The notes beneath the pieces are model-generated. The model was not told where the DNA came from and did not search any database. It saw nothing but the letters and a program-made list of their open reading frames with translations. From Meandrina meandrites (Eukaryota; Cnidaria; Anthozoa; Scleractinia; Meandrinidae): a DNA stretch of 64,000 nt. Positions 13,401 through 24,679 of the stretch are shown one piece after another; the first letter of the stretch is position 1, and every line of letters starts with the position of its first letter. The stretch lies in assembly GCA_963693305.1 (NCBI GenBank), contig OY855904.1:39189417-39253416 (forward strand). Reading direction: 5' to 3'. The position numbers and the translations under genes were made by a program.

Positions 13401-14429
13401 TTTAATACTTTTAAAGTATGCAATTTAATAGTCTGAATTTCTTTCATAATGACTAACAGTGCATTGTCAACGTCGAAATAGACAAGTTAAATTGTATCAT
13501 GTTCTCATCTCATTGCCTTATAAGGCATTAACCCTTCTTTACCACATAGACATACACCTGTAGGATAACAAGAACGTTTTTTTTATTATTGATCATCTTT
13601 TACACAGTTCTAAAAAAAACAAACAATATCTGTTTAAAAGGATCTAATTATTATCGTGATAAACCTCAGATTAGTTTACCAACTTTGCCAATGAAACAGT
13701 TCAAAGCTCAAATAAATTTGTATTTTTCATTATTTCCTCTATTGATTAGAGAATCGTTTCACAATAATACAATAATATAGTCGTTCACTCCTCAATTTGT
13801 TCTGAGTGTCACCTGTGAATGAACAAAAAGTAAAAAAATGAAATTCTTCAATACGAATTATTCAGTTTTATTATTGATGTCCTTCTACATATTATAATAA
13901 TGAAAGGATATATCATTTACTCTTCACTTTTTAAAAATATTGCCTTATTTTAGTATAATTTCAGAATTGGGGCATATTGATTGGTCGAGAAACTTGGCTT
14001 ACGAGGTTACAATCACCCCACGAGAGGTGATTGTAGCATTTGAAGGTTTGGTTAGTAACCCATGCCACATTTGACATCCAGGCAAGTAAAAATGCTCATT
14101 TGAAAGAAACCGCTCCATGACAAGGATTTTTAAAACATTAGGAATTTTGCAAGTTCACTACCAAGGCTTCTGGACCAAAAATAGTTTCAAGAGATTGTTC
14201 TCAAGGCACTAGAATTGATCGTAAACACGGTGGTTTTGGAGATCGCACACAGCCATCCAAACTTATTCAGATCAATTGAGCAAACATAATTCAGGCTCCG
14301 TGATTGTTGTTTAATATTCCCATCGACTTCGTCTCGGGAATTATGAAACAATAATCACTTCGCCTTCGGTGAATAATTGTTACTTATTGATTGTGTCAAT
14401 GCATACATTAATTTGAGAGGCTCAGTTTT
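13401..14429. other. interior of the 5.9-kb element, nothing recognised
   Basis: AT-rich sequence between the left minisatellite and the first SINE. No exon-like blocks could be supported. Confidence 0.4.
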
Positions 14430-14745
14430 CATATTGGTTAGTGTGCCTGACCCCACATCAAATGGTATGGGTTTGGGCCCGCCCTGGCCGGTGGCGCCAC
14501 ATTGTGTTCTTGTTTTGTTTTCTTCTTTAATCCCACAGTACCGGTACCTCCAGAAATATTTCCTGTACCTCCCTTCATCCATATGTACAAATGGGTACCA
14601 GCGATTTACTGCTGGGGTAACCCTGCACGTGATGAACTAGCAGCCCATTCAGAGGGAATAAAAAATACTCCTAGTAGCTTCATGCTACAGCAATCGAAGT
14701 AAGCTGCGGCCTGCTAGGCCACATGGCTCTAATGCAGACTTAAAG
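14430..14745 (+). mobile_element. SINE copy (diverged, 5' part altered)
   Basis: Shares with 15878-16165 the segments 'tacaaatgggtaccag', 'tttactgctggggtaacc', 'atactcctagtagcttcatg' and the end 'cacatggctct'. The tRNA-like 5' part is poorly preserved. Confidence 0.65.
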
Positions 14746-15141
14746 GAGCTCTGTCACAGGGATTTCACAGATTTTTGGTCTAAACTGTTCTGAAATTAGT
14801 GGTATGCAGCTTAACCCATGAAAATCATTACCTTTGAACATCTAAAGGTAGATATAACCTTAATATGTGGATAGAACTCTAACTATGGCTATAAAAATCG
14901 ATTTTTATGTAGACGTGCGGAAACAACTTGAAAAGTTTAGCTAAACTTTGCAAGTTGCAATCCATTTCCATCGTAGCCATCTGCAGCTTAAGACACTTGT
15001 TAACAGTTTCGGTGCTCTAATATAGCAATTGTTAATAAAAATGGACTACCGGTATTCTTTTTTGGTTTCCTTCGACACAAATATAGATTTGGGCTGTTCA
15101 AAAATCTGTTAAAATCCATGACAAAGCCCCTTTAACCTTAC

Positions 15142-16987
15142 CTTGAAATAGTATTCATAATCCTAACATCCCATTAAGTTGGATTTATATTAAAAAATTA
15201 ATACAGGATCGTATAAAGTAGTTAAATGAAACATAAATTTCATTTGTCGACCCAGGATTTTCACATTGAAATAAAACAAATTTAATGCTTCACGTACTCT
15301 TATAGACTTGAGCAGAAAAAAAGGGAACAGCTCACCGTTCCACTATCATTTCCCTCTTCATTGTCTTGAATTTCTGGGGTTTTCCCAGTGTGACTCTAAA
15401 TAATAAACAAAATGAATGTGAGAAATCATAGACTAAATCAAAAGTGAATGTTACTGATGAAAAACTGAATGGTTGAATACAACAGCATTAAGAACAACTT
15501 ATTTCAATTTAACATTACATATCGAGATTAAAGCATAGTATCTATAAACTTACCAGGGCTAAAATTCTTTTTTGGCGAACCTGAAGGAGTGATGCAGAAG
15601 TTAGACACTCTCATAAACAATTTGTGTGTTTCATTGTATAATTGTGACGTTATTCAATTTTCGACCTGTATAGTCCTTCGATTAGTTTATTTGATATAAT
15701 AAAGGCAATGATTAGTAAAAAGTAAAGAAAATTACCTCATCGCTGTCTTCCTCTGTTGAATCAAGTTCATCTTCACCTTCTTCCTAGAATAATTTTTAAC
15801 AGTTAACACCTACATTCATGATTTGAAATTTATTTATATGAAATGATAACGTGGAAGATATACCAGTAATTGGTTGTGAGGTGTGGTGGCCTAATGGTTA
15901 TTGTGCTTGACGCCGAGTCGAGCGGCCTGGGTTCGAGGCCTGGATGGGGCCCTGTGTTGTGTTCTTGGGCAAGACACTTTACTCTCGCTGTGCCTCTCTC
16001 CACCCAGGTGTATAAATAGGTACCAGGGAATTTACTGCTGGGGGTAGCCCTGCGATGGACTAGCATCCCATCCAGGGGGAGTAGCAATACTCCTAGTCAC
16101 TTCATGCTACAGAAACTGGAATAAGCTTCGGTTGTATGACCCACTTGGCTCGGACACAGACTTTACTTTTTACCAGTAATTGTTTATTCACACATTAAGA
16201 ATTCCCCAGGAGGCCAATCGATGAATCAGATGTTCTCTAATACTTACACAGACTAGTTAAGGTGGAAGTGTGTTATCTGAGACATCAGTTTTCCTACTGT
16301 AGTCATAATGGACACTCTACTTACATTCTACGGGCACTTTGCTGTAAGAAGAGTTGCATGTTCTTTGTAAGGCCTCATAACCAGAACCCAGTTTAATAAA
16401 AATTCCATACAAACTCCATATTTTCACATTATCATATTCGGTCAGCTTTAGTTTCAGACTTTTTTTTCTTGTCCTCAGGGAATGAGGGTTTCTGTTTATG
16501 GGAGATCAGTGCGACTGTAGTTACATTCATTTTTCTTTAACGCGCACCAGCAAACTGTTAATACGTTTTTTTTTATTTAATTCTCATCATCATATCATAT
16601 ACTTGCCATTACCTGCCTCTTCTTTTTCCTGTCTGTAGACTCCTGTTGAAAAAAAGGTATTTTGTTTCTTGTTGTGCCATTTTTAATATAACTGTTAACT
16701 CATAAGCTTAAACCATTTTGTAAGGGATTTTGGGCGAGCTTATAAATGTATGAGCCTACATACAGAAGCGTAAAATAAAAATTGGAAGAAAAAATTAGAT
16801 ATCAATGAATATGAAGTCTGATGAGGAATGTATTGAACACAAGCAACTTTAATGTAAGGGTTTCATTTGCACTTTTTAGATTGAGTTTAAATGTATGATA
16901 CCAGCTTCTTTCTTGTTTGCACTTACAGACAAAAAGAATTCTTCTTCTTGTTTTCTTTTCATTTTTCTGGTCTCCTCCATTAGGTGT
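15142..16987 (-). CDS. chain of phase-0 micro-exons, unrecognised gene
   Basis: Five short minus-strand blocks with AG acceptors and GTAAGT/GTAATG/GTGAGC-type donors: 16927-16987 (61 nt), 16613-16642 (30), 15736-15783 (48), 15554-15580 (27) and 15336-15395 (60). A sixth candidate of 21 nt lies at 15142-15162 with a weaker acceptor. All but the first are multiples of three and the reading stays open across every junction. Peptides are basic then acidic: METRK-type Lys/Arg/Glu helix, STDRKKKRQ, EEGEDELDSTEEDSDE, RQKRILAL, TPEIQDNEEGND. The gene is internal to the 5.9-kb element, so it may be the element's own gene or captured host sequence. Both gene ends are missing or unseen, and no function is assigned. 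Confidence 0.55.
15878..16165 (+). mobile_element. tRNA-derived SINE
   Basis: The 5' part has tRNA-like promoter boxes: an A box around 'tggcctaatggttat' and a B box GGTTCGAGGCC. A non-tRNA body follows, shared with 14430-14745. Typical of Pol III-driven SINEs; no coding potential. Confidence 0.75.
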
Positions 16988-17058
16988 CTGCAAAATGTTG
17001 ATGTGATAACAATGGGGTGACAGGCCTACACAACTCTTATCCACGTGTAATAGCCACT

Positions 17059-17994
17059 TTAGAGTTTGGCTCGAACGAGTGTATCTTTTAGGGATCTGCC
17101 CCTTTTGTACGAAACAATTGGGGGGTCCTTGAATATCTCGTTAAGTCGTGGTTGTTGTTGGATTAAATGCCACTTTTGCATGAGTATTTGTTTTAAGTTA
17201 GGCACCGTTGGACGGTATTGTGTAATGAAAGGCAGGATTCGCGTGTTTTCTTTGCATTTCTTTTGAAGGGCAAGTTTTCTGTCTTCATGTTTTATCTCTG
17301 TGAGGATTGCTGAAAACAGAGTTTCTGGGTATCCTCTTTTCATAAGATGTGTTTTGAATTGTGAGATTTTAGCTTTAAATTCCGTTTTTGAGGAATTTGT
17401 TCGGAGAAGTCTGAGTGCTTCGCCTTTTATGAAGCCCTTTTTGACCCCTGGTGGGTGGCAACTGGAGAAATGAGTGTACTGAAATGTTTCAGTAGGTTTG
17501 AAATGTGTTTTTATGTCTAATATAGACTCATTTGCGAATCGTTCGCCTTTGAAAACGTTAGTGTCGAGGAACGTTGTTTCTTTGTCGGATATTTCAGCCG
17601 TGAACTTGATAGTCGGATGGTGGTTATTCGCTTGCTCGATGAATTGCGTGACTTCGTTTTTGTTTACATTCCAGATAGAGAATATATCGTCAATATACCT
17701 CTTCCAGACTAGTGGTTTAAGAGCACTTTGGTTGAGGATTTGTGTTTCTACCTCAGACATAAAGATGTTGGCAAAAGCGACTGCCATCTTGGTTCCCATG
17801 GCGGTTCCATGTATTTGGAGGTAGTTTTTTCCGTTAAACTCAAACGAGTTTTCTTGAAGGATAAGTTTGAGTGCTCTTTTAAGATATTGTGTAGGGATGG
17901 GAGGGCTGTCTTTATAGAAAGAGTCGTATGCTTTGCATACTGTCTCTATACCCTCCTCCTGAGGTATATTCGTGTATAGTCTTAAAGTGCGCAA
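17059..17994 (-). pseudogene. Penelope-like element reverse transcriptase fragment
   Basis: An open frame of about 310 residues covers the core of a Penelope-like reverse transcriptase: LYTNIPQEEGI near the start, IHGTAMGTKMAVAFANIF around residue 65, and the catalytic KRYIDDIFSIW around residue 105. The first catalytic Asp region before LYTNIP is missing: at its 5' side the frame runs directly into the 23-bp minisatellite, so the copy is 5'-truncated there. It stops after VRAKL, where family members continue into a Cys-rich linker and GIY-YIG endonuclease, neither of which is visible. It is a dead fragment inside the 5.9-kb element. Confidence 0.8.
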
Positions 17995-18215
17995 TTTACG
18001 AGTCTAAAAGTGCTCAATTTACGAGTCTAAAAGTGCGCAATTTACGAGTCTTAAAGTGCGCAATTTACGAGTCTTAAAGTGCGCAATTTACGAGTATTAA
18101 AGTGCGCAATTTTAGTGTCTAAAAGTGCACAATTCACGAGTCTTAAAAGTGCGCAATTTAAAACTCTAAAGTGCGCAATTTAAGTCTTAAATTTAGGGAG
18201 TCTTCAAGTGCACAA
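17988..18215. repeat. 23-bp minisatellite, right inverted array
   Basis: About ten copies of the complement of the 12550-13400 unit ('cttaaagtgcgcaatttacg'). Together the two arrays form the inner part of the element's inverted ends. Confidence 0.88.
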
Positions 18216-18342
18216 TTTAAGAAAAGTAGCAGCAAGATAAATATAGACAATTGACAAACTTACATGAGGCGTTTTAAGATAATTTTATGAAAATTTTTAC
18301 AAAGAGGACTTGGCCCAGCTGCTGATAATGATCCCGGCCACC

Positions 18343-18932
18343 TCGTTAATACGGCCACTTTATTTTGTCCCGGCAAAACGCCCATACATTTTCTTATAAT
18401 AAAACCCCGTTAATGCGGCCACCCCGTTAATACGGCCAACGGCCAGAACGGCCACATTGTGAAATCCCAAACTATACAATCCTTTACAATTTTACCTCGC
18501 TAATACGGCCACTCGAACCAAATACTCATTAATAAAATTGACCAAAACAAACAAATTCAGTACTTGAGAAACAATATTAAATGATACTATTTTATTCAAA
18601 ACGCCTGCTTAGCGAAATTACTAAGCGCGTAGTAAAAAGAGAATAAATACCAAAATTCTTAACACGGCTTGCTCTTTTCTTGCGGCGTGGAACTCTTCGA
18701 GCTTTTCTCCTCTTTGTGAACATCTCTTACAGAAAGATTGTTCTCAAGGTCCAATAGATTCGTTAGCATTTTGATGTGGCTCTTAGAAATACAATTGTGA
18801 TATGCATCTGTCAAGACGTCACTTGAAGTAGACCAGTCATGAAATTTGACCCAACCCCGTTAATACGGCCACCCCATTGATACGGCCAAATTTTCATGGC
18901 CCGTTGGTGGCCGTATTAACGGGGTTCCACTG
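18343..18932. mobile_element. right part of the pogo-like element
   Basis: Contains repeated CCCCGTTAATACGGCC words near 18345, 18405, 18420 and 18855, and the terminal inverted repeat ending at 18932. It is the remainder of the element opened by the 12438-18334 insertion. Confidence 0.65.
18659..18835 (-). pseudogene. possible C-terminal fragment of the pogo-like transposase
   Basis: A minus-strand open stretch of about 58 codons ends at a TAA (18659-18661). It is hydrophilic and Ser/Lys-rich at its end (HKEEKSSKSSTPQEKSK). A position just inside the terminal repeat fits a transposase tail in a deletion derivative. No catalytic motif is present, so this rests on position alone. Confidence 0.3.
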
Positions 18933-20051
18933 TGTGCCTTTAACGGATCGTTGCAATGCGGGTGTATTGGACAACCCTCAAAGAGTATGGTTTTCGACCC
19001 GTTGTCTGAAGAGTATAGATGTTGGTCTGAAATAGGCAATGGTTTGTGCACTCTGGTGTCTGGTCAGCAACTTTTGGAAGAACTATTTCTATCATTATTA
19101 TGAATCCTTGAGAAGTGCGATTTAAAAAAAAAATGTTGGAAATTTTAAGGGTATCGATTTTCGGCTCAGGCCTGAAATAAGCTAGAGAAAATCGCCCATT
19201 TTGGTCTGAAATAGTGTCGAAATAGGGTAAGGGTTTTTTGAAGCGTGCCTCACACTCCAGCCCCAATTTTCGGAGAGCACCTCCCCCCCCCCCCCCCCCC
19301 GGATTTCAGACAGAGTCGCGGGGCTTTCTCCGGATCTCCGAAAGGAGGTTATTCACCCTCTTTCATTGGTCTCGCCTATCTCGCCAAAACAAAACAAAAC
19401 CGCCTTACAAAGCCGGAGATAACACAAAACCCATAACACAACTAATTCAGTTTAACATAGATTTTAATTTCTTTTCTTCACCTTAATTTACAATTCATCA
19501 AATTAAAACTAACGCGTGACATTGAACAGAACATCAAAATTGGCCATAGGCAAGTGCATTTACGTACGTCCTGTTTTCCTTCCTTTATCGACTGTTTCAG
19601 GAGTCCACAGTTATCAGGTCCGGTGCCAAGAATTTCAGAGAATCTCATTGTTTTCCCCGGGAAAGGAAACTTAGTGGTTTACCGATAGACCAGTCGTTAA
19701 AGGCTTGTTTTCACTAGACATCAGCAGAAGCAGAAGCAGAAGCAGATATAAGCGCATACGAAAAACGATCACACTCATTTTTCGTATGTTGCACTCACTA
19801 GCAGTAGCACAACCACATGAAAACAAAATCATTCCTATGTGCTTATGCCTATTCCAAGTAAGGACAACATAAAGAAATCGAATGTGCGTTCTGTTTGTAT
19901 TTAGCCCAGTGAAAATTAATAATACATTAAGCGTGGATAACGAATGTTCTCATTACAACGCACGGGCTACCTAAAAGCTAAAAACAATATGAATTTTAAT
20001 ATTTATTGAAGTTTCTAACACTGCGACGGTTTGAACTTTTGAATTTTGCGC

Positions 20052-20085
<34 letters not shown>

Positions 20086-20805
20086 GTGACTATAGTTTGA
20101 TAAAACCAGCGCGCTGAGAATGTTTCGACATCATAGCACCTTCAGTCACGCGGAAGGCGGGAGAAACTACTAAAGTATTAGGACTCCCCTCCCCCGTATC
20201 GCTTTATCGCCTTCTTTCGTTTCCTGTAACTTGTCACAATTCACAGTTTCTAGTCACGACTCCGGCACACAGGAGTGGGTGTGCAGCTCGAACTGTTAGC
20301 TAGCCTGAGCATTTAATCCTGGTCGCGTAAGATGCATAGGTCAAATAAGTTACTTACAGAATACACAACAAAAGTGAAGTACCATACGAAAACCGAAAAA
20401 CCCAGTGGGAAAAATTGGAACGCTCCCCGACCAAATGCAGGTGCACAAACCTCCGGGGGTTAGAGATAAGTTACAGCCTAAAAACACTTATAAGTAACAG
20501 GATAACCAGATTACTTGAGTGCGTTCAGCGCCTACAGTAGCTGAAAACACGGCGAGTCCAAAAATATAATTTAAAAATACGAGTGCTGTGATGAATAAAT
20601 TACAACTGCCAAACCTTATATATGCTTAAAACAAAAGACTCGATTAGCGCCATAACGACGCACGTGCTTTCATACCAATAAGGAACTATTTACATTCTCT
20701 GTCACTGCCACTTAAAGTTTAGTTCCGCCGAATGTAAATACATTTTATTATTTGTCTACCTTCATGCTCTCTGTTTGACTCACTTTCACCCTTTCACTGT
20801 GTGCC
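18933..20805. other. non-coding, with two homopolymer tracts
   Basis: No gene supported. Contains an 18-C run (19283-19300), a 31-G run (20054-20084), and 'agcagaagcagaagcagaag' repeats near 19724. Confidence 0.45.
20054..20084 (+). repeat. 31-base poly-G tract
   Basis: Uninterrupted run of 31 G, able in principle to form G-quadruplexes. Its length should be treated cautiously because homopolymers are error-prone in assemblies. Confidence 0.85.
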
Positions 20806-21891
20806 TCAGTGGGGTCTTGGGATGATTCCTAACACTAAGATGGCACAACGTGCAGGATTGTACTCTTCACCGTTATAACCGGTAAAAGGTCTTGCTAATC
20901 CCAGTATTACCAACACATCCTCGTCATTAGTTGGGGAATATGGTTGAAGCGCAGTAAATGGAAAGACAAAGGCAACGTTTCCCTCTACAACTTTGCATCT
21001 GTTCTTGACACTTCCGCCTCTGCTCTTAATTTGAAACCAAGTTAGATTTTTTCCACTGCACCCGTAGATGCCAACTGATGGACATTTTTCGCCCTCTATA
21101 ATGTACTTTCCGTCTTTGATATCTGCACCATTAAACACATCTTCCACCCTCTTACAGCTCTTTGCGAAAAGAAGGTAAAAAATGTTTATTTCTTCAGCAG
21201 CAATACTTTCTAAATAGTCGACTAGAACATCATTGTTTTTGTGGGGAAACGGAATTTCTTCCAAATGATGGGAATACACTTGAAAACGATATTGTTGCCC
21301 AACATCTAAGACAGGATCTGTTTTCCGCCAGCAACATTGATTTGTGGCAGTTCGTAGTATTGGCCGCACCAACTCACCCTTTGTCATATCCCAGCCGATA
21401 AAACAGTAGCCATTGTTCATCCTGGTTTTCACAATGATCACAAGATTTAGTCTGTCTTCGGTTAAATCGTACTCACCTACACTGGGTAGGTAGTGGTCGT
21501 CGTCGTCGTCGTAGTCAGGGAAAACAAAAACACCCATTAAAGATGCTGTTTTGTTGTCGGGAGTGTCACGTGGAAGGATGTACTTGATCTCTATATCGTG
21601 AAAGTAATTGACACTTGGCATTTTATCTGATTCACCATCAAGGTCATCATACACCGGTGTAGCTGTCACAACAACATTAAGTAGGATCTGTTCACTGCAC
21701 ATTGGGCAAGAAACGAAATGCGTCGTAGTTACATCGCCGATGCTGCCCTCGCCATAAGCTCCCAGAGGTCCTAGATCACAGATATCAAGCAAATTGTCAT
21801 GGATATCTATCAGGTCGAATGAATCGACATAGTCGTATGCATCTTCTGGATCGTAGACATCAAGACACGATGGGCAACAGTAATTCCGGCT
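20806..21891 (-). CDS. 3'-terminal exon of a zinc-ribbon / possible dual-OB protein
   Basis: An intact frame of about 360 residues. The frame lacks an upstream ATG but begins right after a good acceptor (pyrimidine-rich, ending GGAACAG near 21892), so it is probably the last exon of a spliced gene. The N-terminal 75 residues have CPSC and CPMC pairs, consistent with a zinc ribbon. A very acidic stretch (DYDDDDDH) lies near residue 130. A region around residues 150-235 (NLVIIVKTRMNNGYCFIGWD, LVRPI, CWRKTDPVLDVG) resembles the dual-OB (DuOB) pattern of a 'cell-surface-free' IVV..S....C..G......IRP type; this resemblance is weak and from memory. Function is unknown. Upstream exons are not found because repeats occupy that side. 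Confidence 0.6.
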   Translation of the reverse strand, partial: SRNYCCPSCLDVYDPEDAYDYVDSFDLIDIHDNLLDICDLGPLGAYGEGSIGDVTTTHFVSCPMCSEQILLNVVVTATPVYDDLDGESDKMPSVNYFHDIEIKYILPRDTPDNKTASLMGVFVFPDYDDDDDHYLPSVGEYDLTEDRLNLVIIVKTRMNNGYCFIGWDMTKGELVRPILRTATNQCCWRKTDPVLDVGQQYRFQVYSHHLEEIPFPHKNNDVLVDYLESIAAEEINIFYLLFAKSCKRVEDVFNGADIKDGKYIIEGEKCPSVGIYGCSGKNLTWFQIKSRGGSVKNRCKVVEGNVAFVFPFTALQPYSPTNDEDVLVILGLARPFTGYNGEEYNPARCAILVLGIIPRPH

Positions 21892-21990
21892 CTGTTCCAA
21901 GTCAAATAAAATATATAATTAATAATTGGAAATATTTGTACAGGCTAGCCACTTAAGTTACAAGACTGCTATCAATGTGGGTCCTGTTAA

Positions 21991-24458
21991 GGTCTCTCTC
22001 TACAGTTTTTTCTGGACCATACCAAACATTTTCATTTGGCCGTTTAGCAAACTTCCCGGACTCGAATCGATGTAAAATTTACACCAATTTTTACGCTTTC
22101 TGTCAGTAACCTATGTGTAGCTTAACTTTTTCTCTTTTTCTTTTAAACATATTTTTGATAATTTTTTTTTCTCCGGAGCAAAGATTATTTATTGTTATTT
22201 AATGTTTATATGCATGCTAATGAGAAACCATGAATCTTAAAATTGCGTCGCTGAACGTCAGGGGAATTGGAAATAACGCCAAAAGAAGAGAGGTGTTTAA
22301 TTGGATGATATCTAAACAATTTTCAGTGTACATGCTGCAAGAAGTCCATTGTTCCGAAAACACTACAGACATTTGGACCTGTGAATGGGGTTATAAAGCG
22401 CTGTTCAGCTGCTGCTCGAGCAATAAAGCCGGTGTTAGTATTCTCTTCAACAATAACTTTAATCTAAATATTATCAAAACACTCCTAGACCCAAATGGCC
22501 GATTCATTATATGCGATATCGAGGCAGACGGCAAACTATTGACCTTGGCCAATATCTACGCTCCTAATAAGGATGATCCCGATATCTTTCGCATTTTTTT
22601 TGATCACCTCTCTAATTTTAAATGCGATGAAGTTATAATCGGCGGCGATTTTAATCTAGTACTTGATATTGAAAATGATAAAAAGAATGGTATCGCCAGA
22701 ACACACCAAAATGCCCTGAAGGTGGTACAAGAAGCGATGGAAGATCTGGAGTTATGTGATGTTTAGAGATTATTTAACCCTGATAGCAAAAGGTTTACCT
22801 GGAGACAGAAACAGCCAGAAATTCAATGCAGACTTGATTTCTTCTTAGTAAGTCATACTACGTTATGTAACAGTACTCATACAGATATCATTCCAGGTTT
22901 CAAAACGGATCACTCCATGATAACACTTTACCTATCCTTACATTCAAACCCAAGGGGAAACGGTTTCTGGAAACTAAATACGTCCCTTCTTGACGACACC
23001 ATTTTTGTCGAGAAAATAAAAGAAAAGATACAAAAAACAGCTAGTGAGTATAAAGATGAGGAACTCGTCAGCCCCGCACTACTTTGGGAGATGATAAAAT
23101 TGAAAGTGCGCCAAGAATCCATCTCTTACTCTGCGTTTATAAAAAGAAAAAAAAAGAAAAAGGAAGATGAGATAGAAAAAGAAATTGCATTTTTAGAGAA
23201 ACAGCTGGATAGTGCAATCGGCTATGATCCCTTAATCCAGAATGCTAAAGAGAGAATTAAGGTCCTAAAAGAGGAACTTGAAAAGCTTATTGAATACCGA
23301 CGATTTGATTTTCCTTATCGCGATCCCGAGAATTGGATTTTTTCATACGGTCACTACCAATGTAATTTTTGGTAAATTTTCTACTTTTAGCGCTTTTTCG
23401 AAAATCTCCAAAACGGCTCCAACGATTTTTTTTAAAACTTAAGCAACACATGCTTAATAATACAAAGAATTTAATTCCAAAGTTTTAATAACGTTGATTT
23501 ACTGGAACACGCCCAAATTTATCGTTAAAGAAGGCGTTCGAACCGACGAAAAAGTTGCGTTACAAATTCAGCTTTCGCAATTTATACTAAAATATTCAAA
23601 TCAATGTTTTTTACATTCCATCTTGATAAATACAGTTCGTTGCCATTGTTTTCAATATTGTGTTTTTTCCCTCACTCTTTTGCTCACTCGATGGAATGTA
23701 AAAAACATTGATTTGAATATTTTAGCATAAATTGCGAAAGCTGAATTTGTAACGCAACTTTTTCGTCGGTTCGAACGCCTTCTTCAAGGATAAATTTGGA
23801 CGTGTTCCAGTAAATCAACGTTAATAAAACTTTGGAATTAAATTCTTTGCATTTTCAAGCATGTGTTGCGAAAGTGTTAAAAAAATCGTTGGAACCGTTT
23901 TGGAGATTTTCGAAAAAGCGCTAAAAGTAGAAAATTTACCAAAAATTACATTGGTAGTGACCGTATGAAAAAATCCAATTCTCGGGATCGCGATAAGGAA
24001 AATCAACAAAACTGTCACGGTGACGAAAGATAAGTTAAATATACTTTTTGGTGTTATTTCGAAGTAATTTCATCAAAGCAGTGTCTGCGTCTCGGTCCAT
24101 TTATCATTATAATGCAAAAAGCCTGGTTTGAAATATATTTTCGATTTATTCGAAATCAAACATACAGAATTTTTTTATTCTTGCATATTTGATGTGCAGT
24201 ACACCATAGTTTCAGATACTGATGTTAGTTTTTTTACGTCAAATCTTATTCGCGTAGAATTCAAGTTTAACTGATATCTTGTTTTTCTGTTTGTCGTTGC
24301 CATGGAAATATCGATTTTCATAAAAAATATATCATATCAAACTTCAATCCAATTCCAATAACTGGTGTAAATTTCACATCGATCCGAGTCCGGGAAGTTT
24401 GCTTAACGGCCAAATGAAAATGTTTGGTATGGTCCAGAAAAAACTGTAGAGAGACACC
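21991..24458. mobile_element. TTAA-flanked foldback element, copy 1, with L1-like replacement
   Basis: Ends GGTCTCTCTCTACAG and the complement of GGTGTCTCTCTACAG are flanked by TTAA (21987-21990 and 24459-24462). The long arms fold back around a centre near 23625-23690 and match the element at 41890-60717. About 330 bp of the left arm (22083-23311 here) are replaced by L1-like sequence. Confidence 0.75.
22230..23311 (+). pseudogene. L1-like LINE ORF2, endonuclease region fragment
   Basis: Begins with an apurinic-type endonuclease domain (KIASLNVRGIGNNAKRR, LQEVHCSE, ANIYAPN, IIGGDFN), followed by RLDFFLVS and TDHSM motifs after an in-frame TAG at 22764-22766. The second open stretch resumes in the same frame, so a single nonsense mutation separates the two. 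A Lys/Glu-rich helical linker follows and is cut at about 23311, where the foldback arm takes over. No reverse transcriptase is present, so this piece is dead. A related 3' half lies at 38895-40311. Confidence 0.85.
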
Positions 24459-24679
24459 TTAAAAATAAAATGAATGAAATTATTAATAAAAACATATATA
24501 TAGACCTACTGACATCAATGGGAGTTAAAAATTCCAAAAAGAACAAAATGTTAAAAATTCTACATATAATGCTCTAAAAATAACTGAACCTTTATAATAA
24601 AACGCACCGTCAGAAATTTCGAGCTTAATTTTGTCAATAATCAAAGGGCCCTATGAGCCCACGACTGTTTTTTTAAACG

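Larger units (their letters stand above)
12438..18334. mobile_element. 5.9-kb element with 8-bp target duplication and subterminal minisatellites
   Basis: The 8-bp duplication CGGCCACC lies at 12430-12437 and 18335-18342. The inverted ends begin GGATCATTATCAGCAGCTGG and match for about 130-160 bp before both sides pass into inverted arrays of a 23-bp minisatellite. The interior carries a micro-exon gene, SINEs and a Penelope-like fragment. An 8-bp duplication fits hAT, Merlin or KDZ-type transposons; none can be chosen without a transposase match. Confidence 0.8.
12412..18932. mobile_element. pogo-like (Tc1/mariner group) element, split by a later insertion
   Basis: The left end CAGTGGAACCCCG (12412, preceded by TA) and right end CGGGGTTCCACTG (to 18932) are inverted copies. 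'CCCCGTTAATACGGCC' words recur inside the right part. Only 26 bp of the left side precede the 12438-18334 insertion, so the original element was about 620 bp plus duplication. The right flank is TG rather than TA, so the target duplication is imperfect. Confidence 0.7.
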
